A stretch of DNA of 64,000 nucleotides from G963663495 sp963663495 (GCA_963663495.1 OY760427.1:1612001-1676000), one strand, 5' to 3'; positions 1 to 8,884 are shown, counted from the first letter of the stretch. Notes: generated by a model not told the origin, from the letters alone. A program made the numbers and translations.

Positions 1-1456
1 ATTCCTTCCGCGCAAATGCCTTGACAGACCCATGCATCAGGTTGCTAACCATATACGGTGGGTTAGTAGCCACCGTATCGTACCTCCGTGACAGCATTGA
101 AGCCTGATCTGCAAGACACACCAATAGCTCCTGTCCACCGTGCATGTCCTTCCACTGGTCTCCCATCTGCCTAAGCCTCGGTAAGCACTCCCGCACCCGC
201 TGCGGTACCCGGATCAGCGACCCACGCCCCGATGCCTCTGCAAATAGCTCCTTCAATGCCTCCAAGTCGCTACGCTCCAAACCATACTCCGCAAGCGGAA
301 TGGCCGCGGCCAACTGCTGCGTGTCCAGTTCCGCGCTGCGGGTAATGCACGCCAGCTTCAGCCGGACAGGCCTCGTCAGCAGCTCCCTGTCATCCCTGCG
401 CCCCTTCATCATGAGCGCAAAGCTGGCCAGCTGTACCGCCCGCGGATCTATGTCCAAACCGAACAGATTGTCCTCCAGGATCCGGCGGACAGCCTCCTCC
501 TTCCGGTACCCCCGCTGTAAATACACCCCCATCAGCGCATCATAGGCCTCCACCAGAAAGTGGCCCGAACCCACCGCAGGATCCAAAAACGTGAACCGCG
601 CAGGGTCAAAGGAAAAAGAGGCCGGTACAACGCTGTACTCTCCCTCCACCCCCAAAGCGTTCTGTACCAGATAACGTACAATCCAGCGAGGGGTGAACAG
701 CTGCGTGGCTGCCGGCAAGTCCTCTACAGGCACCACCTTGCCGATCACCTCCTCCTTCCGCTCCGAAATATAGAACTGGTACAGCCATCCCACGATTTCT
801 ATATGCTGCCAGTCCTCCTCTTCTATCGCACGTACCAGTTCTCGCATGATGGAGTCCGGGCGCAGCAGCCGCGATGGCAGAAGCAGCTCCGTCTCGCTTC
901 CGATGCTGTCAAAAAGGAGCGGCATGGATGTGTGCAGCGCCCTGCACTGTGCCAGAAACAGCATCCGAAAAAGCTCATCATCCCGGTTGCCATCCATCTT
1001 GAGCGATAGCACATAGGCTGCATCCAGGCCGGGAAGGGCTACTTCATGCGCTCTGCGCAGCATCTCCGGCTGATCAATGTCGCTGAGAAGCCGCATGCCT
1101 CCCTGCAGGTAGCCATGCAGCTCCATATAGCGGATGGCCGCAAAGCGGTTGAACCATGTGTAGGCCATCTCGTCCATCACAGGGCCAAAACCCTCGCGCA
1201 GAATGCGACGCTCAAGCATTCGGCGCTGTTCTCCGTCTTTCAGCGAGATGGTCCGTGGCCCGATGCGCACAACGTTTCCGTCGGTACGCGCGGGTTCAAT
1301 GCAATCCGGATGCACGCCCAGTTCGGCAGCGCGCATTACTACCGCCGCACGAAACGTATGGCGCGCCTCCCGTGCGTAGTTCTTGAGTGCGGCGAGATCC
1401 AACGAAATACCAGGAAGTGTGGAGACAACAGCGGGCAAACTTAGCGAAATATACAC
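1..1456 (-). CDS. pglX: PglX-type BREX adenine-specific DNA methyltransferase, N-terminal ~485 residues (runs off left edge)
   Basis: Reading the minus strand gives one uninterrupted frame from about 1456 to base 1. Visible marks in order are LKNYAREARHTFRAAV near the N-terminus, YTWFNRFAAIRYMELHGY, TQLFTPRWIVRYLVQNALG, the SAM-binding motif FLDPAVGSGHFLVEAY, NLFGLDIDPRAVQLA, and the catalytic NPPY (in TNPPYMVSNLMHGSVKAF) close to base 30. These are the signatures of PglX, the site-specific N6-adenine methyltransferase that marks self DNA in BREX phage defence. The start is uncertain. An in-frame TAG lies four codons before a GTG at 1456, and a TTG near 1400 would give an N-terminus closer to the family norm. 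PglX is usually 1,100-1,200 residues, so over half lies outside the window. In type I BREX brxC normally precedes pglX, but here the upstream 800 bp hold no recognisable gene. An orphan or disrupted BREX locus is therefore likely on this side. Confidence 0.85.
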   Translation of the reverse strand, partial: MYISLSLPAVVSTLPGISLDLAALKNYAREARHTFRAAVVMRAAELGVHPDCIEPARTDGNVVRIGPRTISLKDGEQRRMLERRILREGFGPVMDEMAYTWFNRFAAIRYMELHGYLQGGMRLLSDIDQPEMLRRAHEVALPGLDAAYVLSLKMDGNRDDELFRMLFLAQCRALHTSMPLLFDSIGSETELLLPSRLLRPDSIMRELVRAIEEEDWQHIEIVGWLYQFYISERKEEVIGKVVPVEDLPAATQLFTPRWIVRYLVQNALGVEGEYSVVPASFSFDPARFTFLDPAVGSGHFLVEAYDALMGVYLQRGYRKEEAVRRILEDNLFGLDIDPRAVQLASFALMMKGRRDDRELLTRPVRLKLACITRSAELDTQQLAAAIPLAEYGLERSDLEALKELFAEASGRGSLIRVPQRVRECLPRLRQMGDQWKDMHGGQELLVCLADQASMLSRRYDTVATNPPYMVSNLMHGSVKAFARKE

Positions 1457-1530
1457 CTGAGCAGCCTACTGTATTGCACTCCCGCCCAACGCCGAATCGG
1501 ACGCGCTATCAACATCGGAAGCAGGCGGCT

Positions 1531-1559
1531 AATTGCATCCTGGCACGTGGCATGCAATT
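1531..1559. promoter_or_regulatory. 29-bp imperfect dyad upstream of pglX
   Basis: The arms AATTGCAT (1531-1538) and ATGCAATT (1552-1559) are perfect inverted repeats around a GC-rich core containing GGCACGTGGC, itself nearly palindromic. It lies about 75-100 bp upstream of the probable pglX start. This could be an operator (BREX loci are often controlled by a WYL-domain regulator) or a hairpin. The regulatory role is inference. Confidence 0.35.
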
Positions 1560-2250
1560 CCTGGGGTAGTGTCACCAGCAGGGACTCTGCCCACAACTAA
1601 TCTTAGCACATAATCTGCCAACTCATGCTTGGACCACCTAAATCATTGCGGCGCAAGGCATGGTGCAATCTGATCGTGTGTAGCGTTATCCCGGCAGTTT
1701 ATGGTCTCGCTTGAAGTTGGTGCAGGAACTTCAACTGAAGACAGCCACGTATTTGATTTTGTGCTACCAAATGGACCCCGGCACGATGTTATCTAACGGA
1801 TGTTCGATATGATGAATTGGCCTTTACGGTGGCGTCAAAGCGTACCGGCGACCTTATCCCGTGCACGGCGTGCGGTACGGAGCCTGGACGATCAAGACTA
1901 CAGTGCGGAGATGCAGTGAGGGGCGTTTGGATAGGCGCCACGGCAGCTGGATCCAGCAATATCCCGGTAGCCCGCGGATTGGCGACAAGGTCTTAAGTCA
2001 TTGGCCGCCATACAGGTTGAGCCCTCCGAGTATAGGGACAATGGGGGGTTCTATTTATGGCATTAGCACTCTGGCTTGTCTTGCGCCGCAGAGTGCAACT
2101 GGTCCTGCAGAAGGCTTGAAGATGCGATGGTATCATGTTGCTTCATTGGCCCAGGGTGCGTCCTTCATCCATTATCACTGCGATCAAGTCTAGCTTGCGT
2201 GCATGACCCTGCTGGAATGGCAGTGTGCGCTTGTTCAGGCAGGTACTAAA
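1560..2250. other. Gene-poor stretch between pglX and the first tnpB element
   Basis: No frame here resembles a known protein. The longest open frame (about 110 codons on the plus strand from 1861) has no ribosome-binding site, no recognisable motif and an unconvincing composition. The stretch is probably leftover sequence from an earlier rearrangement. Confidence 0.4.
2243..2250. repeat. 8-bp direct repeat (left target-site duplication of tnpB element copy 1)
   Basis: GTACTAAA directly abuts the element end here and recurs at 3710-3717 immediately beyond the other end. Confidence 0.75.
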
Positions 2251-3709
2251 GGGAATTATATACGTGAGTGACCAACTGTACACAGTGAGGCACTAGTGTC
2301 AATTTCGCGGGTCATAGGGGTCGGTGACCCAAACGCCCCTCGCCGTGCAGCAGCCCCAATCCCGGAGGCCAGTATGTTTGCAGCCGCATTCAGGTCTGCA
2401 TGATCCGCATGTCCACAGGACATACACGTGAATTTGCTCCGTGTCTTACGGTTACTCGCTTCTGTGTGCCCACACACAGAACACCGCTGACTGGTATAGG
2501 CAGCGGTAACCTTTATCACCTTGCGGTACTTATAGCCCAGCATCTGATCCAGCTGGCCCCAACCTGTTCGCAGTATTCCACGGTTGAGGCCAGACTTCTG
2601 TCTGACGTTTGTGCCAAAGCTCTCCATCGTCCCCTTAGCTGAACGTGTCATCGCTTTGATCTTCAGGTCCTCCAGTATCACCGTTGAGGAGCAATTGGCA
2701 ATACTGCGACTTACCTGGTGGTTCGCATTCTTGAGAATGTTAGCACGCTTGCGCTGTATGCGGGCGATTCTATGCTTCCACCTGTTACGACGGTTGGAGC
2801 CTTTCTTCTGTCTCGCCAGTCTTCGCTGATGCCGCTTCAACTTGGCATCAAGACGCTTGGTATCCGGTTGTCTGATAATGCTTGTATCGCCCTCTGTGGA
2901 GACCATAGCGACCTGCCCGCAATTACGGCCAATGCCTACAGCACCGCCGGTATCCTCTATTACAGGTGCCTCCATCTTGCAGCAGATGACAGCATACCCT
3001 TTGCCGGCGTTCTTCTTTACAGTGGCTTTGACGGGTATACCATCAGGGTACGGGTTGCCTCCCCGCCTGCGGAGCGCCATATATCCCACTTTCGGGCTAT
3101 ACAGCTTGCCATCCCGAACCCTTACGTTATCCGGGATCGTGAACGAAGGCGTACTACCACGTCTGGAATGGAATCTCGGTCTTCTCTTACCCTCCTTGAA
3201 GAATGCCTTCCATGCATCCGCCTGATATTTCAATGGGTATCTTAACGACACCAAAGGAGTATTCAGGTAGCCACTCGACCGTGCGGCGCAGCTCCGTGAA
3301 CCGCTTCCCCAGCGAGAAGAAGCTTACCGAGGGCGGCTTCTCTCCAGCCTCTTTCGCTTTCTTGTACGCCTCGCTCTGCTCTGCGAGGATGGCATTCCAC
3401 ACAAACCTACACGCACCCGCTAATCCAGCAAGTTGCTTGGCGTTACTCTGACTTCCGGGCAACAGCCTGTATGTGATATTGCGGTATGCACTAACCGTTT
3501 CGGGCATGCCACTGTGTTATATAACTCCCTAATATATGGAACTTATATAGCATGAATATCCACGTGTTGAGTTATTTGAAATAATTGCAGTTTGTTCGTG
3601 AAAAGCGGGAACCGATTATGAAAAACTGGCGAAAGCCATCCAGTCTGCACCACCAAAGCATAAAAAGTAATTCCTGCGAAAACGCGTGGCACTCAGCCAT
3701 ATAACTCCC
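2251..3709 (-). mobile_element. tnpB-carrying inverted-repeat element, copy 1 (with 172-bp module)
   Basis: The element is bounded by gggaattatatacgtg at 2251 and atataactccc ending at 3709, which are imperfect inverted copies of each other. It is flanked on both sides by the same 8 bp, GTACTAAA, at 2243-2250 and 3710-3717, an apparent target-site duplication. It consists of a tnpB unit (2251-3529), an 8-bp spacer (3530-3537) and a 172-bp module (3538-3709). The same arrangement is found in the copies at 15564-17040 and 51161-52618. It sits just after the stop codon of the coiled-coil gene that ends at 3713. That stop codon lies inside the duplicated 8 bp, so the host gene was not broken. Confidence 0.85.
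2256..3507 (-). pseudogene. tnpB: IS605 OrfB/TnpB-like RNA-guided nuclease, frameshifted and catalytically mutated
   Basis: This matches the intact 416-residue copy at 51363-52613 almost throughout. The N-terminal part (from 3507, MPETVSAYRNITYRL) ends out of frame because of a one-base insertion near 3243 (gttaagatac against gttagatac in the intact copy). The remainder is open to a stop at 2256. A second lesion hits the active site: the first RuvC aspartate, GIDRN in the intact copy, reads GIGRN here. The LEDLK glutamate, the HADHADLNAAANIL aspartate and the CSVCGH...CMSCGH zinc finger are kept. Two independent inactivating changes make loss of DNA cleavage near certain. No TnpA transposase accompanies it. 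Confidence 0.9.
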
Positions 3710-3717
3710 GTACTAAA
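3710..3717. repeat. 8-bp direct repeat (right target-site duplication of tnpB element copy 1)
   Basis: GTACTAAA is identical to 2243-2250 and contains the stop codon of the neighbouring minus-strand gene. Confidence 0.75.
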
Positions 3718-4096
3718 CCTCTTGATGAACTCGGCGCTTTTCTGCGTCCGCTTGCAAGGTATTATTCTGTACCATGTCCCGGTCCTCAGTGGAATCAAGG
3801 TAGCGTTGCAATAGTAACTCAAACCGATCAACCACATTCGCGCATTCATCCTTGGCGGAGCCATCATCCTCTAGCTCTGTGCCATCCTCATAGGGTTGTG
3901 TTAAGGCATAGATACGCTGGTTCAGCTCGGCATTTTCCTCGCGCAGTTTTTCGAGTTCATCAACAGCGGAACGTATATTCGTGCCCATCTGCAGCAATGA
4001 TTCGTCACTGTCAAGCGGTACGAACGCCGCTTGCCGGTCTTGGTTGTTCGGAAGCTGTTTCTGCTTTTTAGGTGCTACGGTAGGTGCTACGGGCAT
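3713..4096 (-). CDS. Small acidic coiled-coil protein downstream of pheT
   Basis: A 127-residue soluble protein if it starts at MPVAPTVAPKK (4096). An upstream in-frame start at 4189 would overlap the end of pheT. The middle contains a strong heptad pattern (IRSAVDELEKLREENAELNQRIYAL) followed by an acidic stretch (EDGTELEDDGSAKDE) and a helical tail. In Bacteroidota a short coiled-coil protein and ZapA, both linked to cell division, often follow pheT. A ZapB-like role is a guess from position and shape only. No zapA follows, because a tnpB element is inserted immediately after the stop codon. The gene reads in the same direction as pheST and could be their last operon member. Confidence 0.55.
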   Translation of the reverse strand: MPVAPTVAPKKQKQLPNNQDRQAAFVPLDSDESLLQMGTNIRSAVDELEKLREENAELNQRIYALTQPYEDGTELEDDGSAKDECANVVDRFELLLQRYLDSTEDRDMVQNNTLQADAEKRRVHQEV

Positions 4097-4163
4097 ATTG
4101 GAGTGGACTCGCTGTCTTAGTAACAGATACGATGGCAGTGCCGGGCGGTTGCCTCGGCTGAGA

Positions 4164-6608
4164 TCAGGCTTGGCGGAGTGTCGCGCCAAAGCGCTGGTGA
4201 AGGGCTACTAGGATTTTGTTTATTGTGGCCTCCACTTCGGCATCTGTCAAGGTTCGATCTGCTGCCATCCGCACGGAAAAGGCGAGGGCTTTGTTGCCAA
4301 CTCCGAGCCGTTGGTCACCAAAAAGGTCAAAAATGACGGCATGCTGAACCAAAGGCATTCCTATCTCGCGTATGCATTCCAGCATCGGCCCTGCTGGCAC
4401 ATCCTTGTCCACCACGACAGCCAAGTCTCGCCGCACGGCCGGGTACCGGTAGATAGGTGCGGAAGTGGGTTGCTTGTGTTCCGCTGCCAAAATGCACAGC
4501 TGGCTCCAATCCAGTTCCGCAAAGTACACCGGGTCCCGGATGTCATGCTTTTCGGCAAGCTGCGACTTGATCTGGCCTATAACGCCGATGGAAGTCTTAT
4601 CAATCGTAATGCAAACATGAAATTGTGTCACAGCAGACTGCTGCGCATCCGACGCGATGGCATACGTGCTAAGCTTTAGCACTTGCATCAGTGCTTCCAG
4701 GTCCCCTTTGATGTCAAAGAAGTCTACTGACCGGGAAGTCTGGTCCCACCCTGCGGGATGTGCGGGGCCCGAGGCTGCCAGCACCAGGGCTTCATGCTCG
4801 GAGTACCCGGCAACAGGCGCGCCGGCCACGTTCGCCTTGTGAAAGACATGACCGAATTCCCAAAACCGTAGCGGCTCCTGACCATGGCGACTGTTGTGGC
4901 CCATTACGCACAGCATCCCCCGCAGAAGACTGGGACGGAGCGCTGCCATGGCGGTTGATGCAGCATTAAGCGTAGTAACAACTTCACCCGCGTTACCCAT
5001 TAAGTTGTCGCAGTAGAGCTCCGCCTCGGATTGTGCTAGTAGGCTGTTGGTGTAAATTTCCCTAAAGCCATGTCCAGCCAAGAAATTTCGTACGGTAGCT
5101 CGGAGTCGGTCTTCCGGGCGCTGCCGGGGAAGAAACGGGGCTAGCTGGAAACGCGCTGGCTTTCCAAGGGCATCCAACCCATGTATGCGCGCGACTTCCT
5201 CAATGACATCAATCTCGCGCGTCACATCCGGGCGATGGGAGGGCACGCGCAGGCGGAAGCATTCGTCCGAAGTCGTGATTATGCCAAAGCCCAACGCCGA
5301 AACTATACGGGTTATTTCCTCGGTCGGGATTGCGGTGCCCAGTATCCGCTTAACGCGAGAAGGGCGCAGCGATACCTCAGTCGCCTCTATGAGGCGGACT
5401 TGGCAGTCCACGACTTCAGGAGCTGGCTGCCCTCCTCCGTACGTACGAATCAGCTCGGCGGCCCTAGCCGCTGCCCAGGCCTGTCCCTGGGGATCTACGC
5501 CTCTTTCAAAACGATAAGAGGCTTCCGTGGACATTCCCAGTGCTCGCGCACTCCGGCGCGTTACCGCCGGATCAAAGTATGCGCTTTCCAGCAGTACGTT
5601 TGTCGTTCTTACGTTGACCTCTGCGTTTGCGCCGCCCATGATGCCGCCAAGCGCTACAGGTTGGCGGCCATCGCAGATCAGTACTGTCCCTTCGGGTACC
5701 GCGCGCTCCTTGCCATCCAGCGTCGTGAACCTCTCTCCAGCCACTGCCTGACGGACTTCAATATGGGCATTCGTGATTCGGTCACAGTCGAATGCATGCA
5801 GGGGTTGACCGCATTCGAGCATCACAAAATTGGTGATATCTACCACATTGTTGATTGACCGCTGACCAATGGCGATCAGACGCTGCTGCAGCCAAAGAGG
5901 CGACGGTCCGACGGAAACATTGCGCACCAGAAGAGCCACATAGCGCGGACATGCCTCGGGACATGCAATGTGTACTGTAACGTCCTTTGATCCTGCCGGT
6001 GGAATCTGAACTTTTGGCAGCACAAGTGTCCCATCGGTACATGCAGTGCTATCGCGTGCGATGCCTACATGGCATGCCGCATCTGGTCTATTGGGCGTAA
6101 TGGCAATATCGTATACGGCTTCGCGTTTTGGGACTCCCAGGCTCGTCAGGTAGGAATCCAGCGGTTGGCCTACACGCGCGTCATCAGGTAGTACCATGAT
6201 GCCGGAATGGTTCTCCGAAAGTCCAAGCTCATCCTCGGCACAAATCATGCCTTCCGAAACTTTGCCTCTGATTCTTGTTTTTCGGATGGAGAGTGGTTTT
6301 CCTCCGACATATACGGTAGCGCCTGGCATGGCAACAGGCACCCGTTGATGGTCCTTTACGTTGGGCGCGCCGCAGACAACCTGCGCCGCACGATCGCCTC
6401 CCACATCCACGCGGCACAGTTGCAGCCGATCCGCTTTTGGGTGGGGCTCCACCGCCATTACAAGGCCTATAACTACGCCCGAGGTGTTGAGCGTGCGGTA
6501 ACCCATTCCCTCAACTTCCAGTCCAGCCATCGTGAGGATATCTCCAAGCGATTCCGGATCAGGAAGGGTGTCCACATACGTGCGGAGCCAGTGCCAGGAT
6601 ACCTTCAT
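4164..6608 (-). CDS. pheT: Phenylalanine-tRNA ligase beta subunit
   Basis: This 814-residue protein has the usual length for bacterial PheT. It starts MKVSWHWLRTYVDTLPDPE, followed by the EMAP/tRNA-binding domain (residues ~40-150, VVIGLVMAVEPHPKADRLQLCRVDVG), the B3/B4 editing domain with SINNVVDITNFVMLECGQPLHAFD (~240-270), the B5 domain (~410-480, RPDVTREIDVIEEVARIHG), the inactive synthetase-like core, and a C-terminal FDX-ACB anticodon-binding domain (IYRYPAVRRDLAVVVDKDVP). With PheS it forms the (alpha-beta)2 enzyme that charges tRNA-Phe in the cytoplasm. The start codon overlaps the pheS stop by four bases, indicating translational coupling. Confidence 0.97.
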   Translation of the reverse strand: MKVSWHWLRTYVDTLPDPESLGDILTMAGLEVEGMGYRTLNTSGVVIGLVMAVEPHPKADRLQLCRVDVGGDRAAQVVCGAPNVKDHQRVPVAMPGATVYVGGKPLSIRKTRIRGKVSEGMICAEDELGLSENHSGIMVLPDDARVGQPLDSYLTSLGVPKREAVYDIAITPNRPDAACHVGIARDSTACTDGTLVLPKVQIPPAGSKDVTVHIACPEACPRYVALLVRNVSVGPSPLWLQQRLIAIGQRSINNVVDITNFVMLECGQPLHAFDCDRITNAHIEVRQAVAGERFTTLDGKERAVPEGTVLICDGRQPVALGGIMGGANAEVNVRTTNVLLESAYFDPAVTRRSARALGMSTEASYRFERGVDPQGQAWAAARAAELIRTYGGGQPAPEVVDCQVRLIEATEVSLRPSRVKRILGTAIPTEEITRIVSALGFGIITTSDECFRLRVPSHRPDVTREIDVIEEVARIHGLDALGKPARFQLAPFLPRQRPEDRLRATVRNFLAGHGFREIYTNSLLAQSEAELYCDNLMGNAGEVVTTLNAASTAMAALRPSLLRGMLCVMGHNSRHGQEPLRFWEFGHVFHKANVAGAPVAGYSEHEALVLAASGPAHPAGWDQTSRSVDFFDIKGDLEALMQVLKLSTYAIASDAQQSAVTQFHVCITIDKTSIGVIGQIKSQLAEKHDIRDPVYFAELDWSQLCILAAEHKQPTSAPIYRYPAVRRDLAVVVDKDVPAGPMLECIREIGMPLVQHAVIFDLFGDQRLGVGNKALAFSVRMAADRTLTDAEVEATINKILVALHQRFGATLRQA

Positions 6609-7648
6609 TGGAACCGGGTCAGGAAGCGAAGGTCGTTTTCGTAGAACATGCGGATATCTTTGATATGGTATCGCAGCATGGCCGGTCGTTCTACGCCCAT
6701 CCCGAAAGCATACCCGGTATACCGTTCCGGGTCAATCCCTACGCTCTCCAATACATTCGGGTCAATCATGCCGGAGCCGAGGATTTCCATCCATTGCCCG
6801 CCCGCAGGATGGTCCGGCAATTCCCACCAGATATCCAGCTCGGCGCTCGGCTCTGTAAACGGGAAAAAGCTCGGACGGAAGCGCAGCCGTACATGCTCTC
6901 CGAAGAATGCCCGTACAAACGCGAACAGCACCTGCTTGAGGTCGGCCATAGATGTCTCCTCATCTACCACGAGCCCCTCAACCTGATGAAAAAGGCAATA
7001 GGACTTGTAGGTGATTGTCTCATTGCGATAGACGCGGCCCGGGGCGATGATGCGGAATGGCGGTTTTCCTGCGTTCATCGCTCGTATCTGAACGGGCGAT
7101 GTGTGGGTTCTTAGCAGGACTCCATCCTTGCCGTCCTTAGGTTCTTCAAGGAAGAGTGTGTCCTGCATATCCCGGGCAGGATGGTCAGGGGGGAAGTTGA
7201 GTGCAGTAAAGTTGTGCCAGTCGTCTTCTATCTCCGGCCCATCGGCAATTGAAAAGCCCAGCCGGGCGAAGATATCCGTGATGTTCTCAAGCGTCCGCGT
7301 GATGGGGTGTACGGCGCCGGTATACGTGCGATGCCGGCCGGGCAGCGTGATGTCTCCTGGAAGAATGGGTGCATTATCCTGGAGCTTGCTCCTTCGCAGT
7401 CCTTCCGAGAGCCGCGCTTTGGCGAAGGCACGGAGGGCGTTTAGTTTTTGGCCTACCTCCCGACGATGATGGGGAGGGGCTTCCCGTATGCGGCCCAAAA
7501 GCTTTGTAATGGAGCCGCGGCGTTGACCCAGATAGCGGACGCGAAACTGCTCAACCGCCTCGGCAGAATCCAGTTTTTCCGCTTCTATCTGACGCCGGAT
7601 GGCATCTGCTTGGTCCAGCAGCTCACTGGCAATCCCGGAAGGCTCCAT
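6605..7648 (-). CDS. pheS: Phenylalanine-tRNA ligase alpha subunit
   Basis: A 347-residue catalytic subunit. The N-terminal coiled-coil arm (EQFRVRYLGQRRGSITKLLGRI) contacts tRNA. The class II core contains HPARDMQDTLFLE, the motif 2 region RVYRNETITYKSYCLFHQVEGLVVDE and the motif 3 end GYAFGMGVERPAMLRYHIKDIRMF. Motif 2 reads NETITYKSYCLFHQ rather than the more common RDTxDATHxxxFHQ, a variant also seen in some Bacteroidota. It lies 42 bp after rplT and overlaps pheT by four bases, so the two subunits are made together. Confidence 0.96.
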   Translation of the reverse strand: MEPSGIASELLDQADAIRRQIEAEKLDSAEAVEQFRVRYLGQRRGSITKLLGRIREAPPHHRREVGQKLNALRAFAKARLSEGLRRSKLQDNAPILPGDITLPGRHRTYTGAVHPITRTLENITDIFARLGFSIADGPEIEDDWHNFTALNFPPDHPARDMQDTLFLEEPKDGKDGVLLRTHTSPVQIRAMNAGKPPFRIIAPGRVYRNETITYKSYCLFHQVEGLVVDEETSMADLKQVLFAFVRAFFGEHVRLRFRPSFFPFTEPSAELDIWWELPDHPAGGQWMEILGSGMIDPNVLESVGIDPERYTGYAFGMGVERPAMLRYHIKDIRMFYENDLRFLTRFQ

Positions 7649-7690
7649 CCTTTTCGCCAGCCCGAGGCCTTCGGTAGTGCTGTGCTCTTT

Positions 7691-8038
7691 CTATTCGGAC
7701 GCTTCAGCCACGACGCGGGCAAACGTATCCGGGTCATTCATGGCCAAGTCCGCCAACACTTTCCTATTAAGGTCAATATTGGCGCGCCGCAGCATCCCCA
7801 TGAGTTTGGAGTAGGAGACGCCGTTCAATCTGGCGCCCGCATTAATGCGGGCGATCCAGAGGCGTCGGAACTGCTGCTTTCGTTTACGCCGGTCACGGTA
7901 GGCGTACTGCAGGCCTTTTTCCACCGCATGTTTTGCGACGGTATAGACCTTGCTACGGCCGCCCCAATATCCCTTGGCGGCTTTCAGTACTCGCTTGCGA
8001 CGACGCCTTGATGCTACCGAATTGCGTGCGCGGGGCAT
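7691..8038 (-). CDS. rplT: 50S ribosomal protein L20
   Basis: This 115-residue, strongly basic protein starts MPRARNSVASRRRRKRVLKAAKGYWGGRSK, the diagnostic L20 N-terminal extension, followed by YAYRDRRKRKQQFRRLWIARINAGARLNG and a globular C-terminus. L20 binds 23S rRNA early in 50S assembly and represses the infC-rpmI-rplT operon in other bacteria. It follows rpmI closely and leads into pheS. Confidence 0.97.
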   Translation of the reverse strand: MPRARNSVASRRRRKRVLKAAKGYWGGRSKVYTVAKHAVEKGLQYAYRDRRKRKQQFRRLWIARINAGARLNGVSYSKLMGMLRRANIDLNRKVLADLAMNDPDTFARVVAEASE

Positions 8039-8067
8039 ACGGACCTCTTGCTACTATACTCCTGTGG

Positions 8068-8262
8068 CTACCGTGCCAGGAGCCGGTTGATGCGCGCTTG
8101 GTCTGTCGAATCAACGAGGGTTGATTTTCCCAAGTTGCGCTTGCGTTTGCTTGATTTCTTAGTCAGGATATGACTGCGGAAGGCCTTCTTGCGCTTAAGT
8201 TTACCCGAGGCGGTGCGCTTAAATCTCTTACCGGCTCCGCTATTGGTCTTCATCTTGGGCAT
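8068..8262 (-). CDS. rpmI: 50S ribosomal protein L35
   Basis: Starting at MPKMKTNSGAGKRFKRTASGKLKRKKAFRSH gives 64 residues, the standard L35 length. The open frame extends further upstream to 8331, but those residues have no L35 character. The protein is highly basic and contains HILTKKSSKRKRNL. It is a late-assembling component of the 50S subunit and lies between infC and rplT in the usual order. Confidence 0.95.
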   Translation of the reverse strand: MPKMKTNSGAGKRFKRTASGKLKRKKAFRSHILTKKSSKRKRNLGKSTLVDSTDQARINRLLAR

Positions 8263-8365
8263 GGGCACAATCTCCGCAACTGCTGCCGGACACGAAACGG
8301 GGAAGGTACGGCGCCAAATGTCACCAAACAATCCCTGCGAGGCAATTGCGCTAAATCTTAACGTA

Positions 8366-8884
8366 TTACTTTGATTTGTGGGGCGACAGGATTGTTGTCA
8401 TTCGCCTGCCCTCCATACGAGGCTCCTGGTCCACGCGTGCAACATCCTTCAGTGCGGCCATGAACCGATGTAGCACAGCCATGCCTTGCTCCTTGTAGAT
8501 GATGTCGCGACCTCTGAACTGGACGTAGGCTCGGACCTTGTTGCCGTCCAGCAGGAATCCCCGTGCGTGTTTGGTTTTGAACATGAAGTCGTGCGTATCC
8601 GTGCGCGGTCTAAATCGTACTTCCTTCAGTTGCGTCTGATGCTGGCGTTTCTTGGACTCGCGCTCGCGCTTCTTCTGCTCGTACATGTACTTGCCGAAGT
8701 CCATAATCTTGCACACGGGCGGATGTGCTTGCGGAGCGATTTCCACGAGGTCCAGTCGCTGGTCGTTGGCGAGCTCAAGCGCCTCTTCCAGTTCATAAAT
8801 ACCATGCTTACCTCTAGGATCTACGACACGTACAAGAGGCGCGTGAATATCTTGATTCACGCGAATTTTAGGAGCTTTGCTAAT
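8366..8884 (-). CDS. infC: Translation initiation factor IF-3, AUU start
   Basis: The IF-3 N-domain (RVNQDIHAPLVRVVDPRGKHGIYELEEALELA), the lysine-rich linker (YMYEQKKRERESKKRQHQ) and the C-domain (KEVRFRPRTDTHDFMFKTKHARGFLLDGNKV) are all present. A GTG at 8860 would cut into the conserved RVN start of the family. Eight codons upstream in frame lies ATT (8884-8882), giving ISKAPKIRVNQDI, which matches the usual IF-3 N-terminus. AUU is the classical autoregulated start codon of infC. With this start the protein has 172 residues. IF-3 keeps subunits apart and proofreads initiator tRNA. It is the first gene of the rpmI-rplT-pheST cluster. Confidence 0.92.
   Translation of the reverse strand: MSKAPKIRVNQDIHAPLVRVVDPRGKHGIYELEEALELANDQRLDLVEIAPQAHPPVCKIMDFGKYMYEQKKRERESKKRQHQTQLKEVRFRPRTDTHDFMFKTKHARGFLLDGNKVRAYVQFRGRDIIYKEQGMAVLHRFMAALKDVARVDQEPRMEGRRMTTILSPHKSK

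Noticed and set aside
1861..2193. 110-codon plus-strand frame upstream of tnpB copy 1
   Set aside because: No motif, no ribosome-binding site and atypical composition; not supportable as a gene.
2251..3709. Classification as an ordinary IS605 insertion
   Set aside because: Inverted terminal repeats and an exact 8-bp flanking duplication do not fit the IS200/IS605 mechanism, and no HUH transposase is present.
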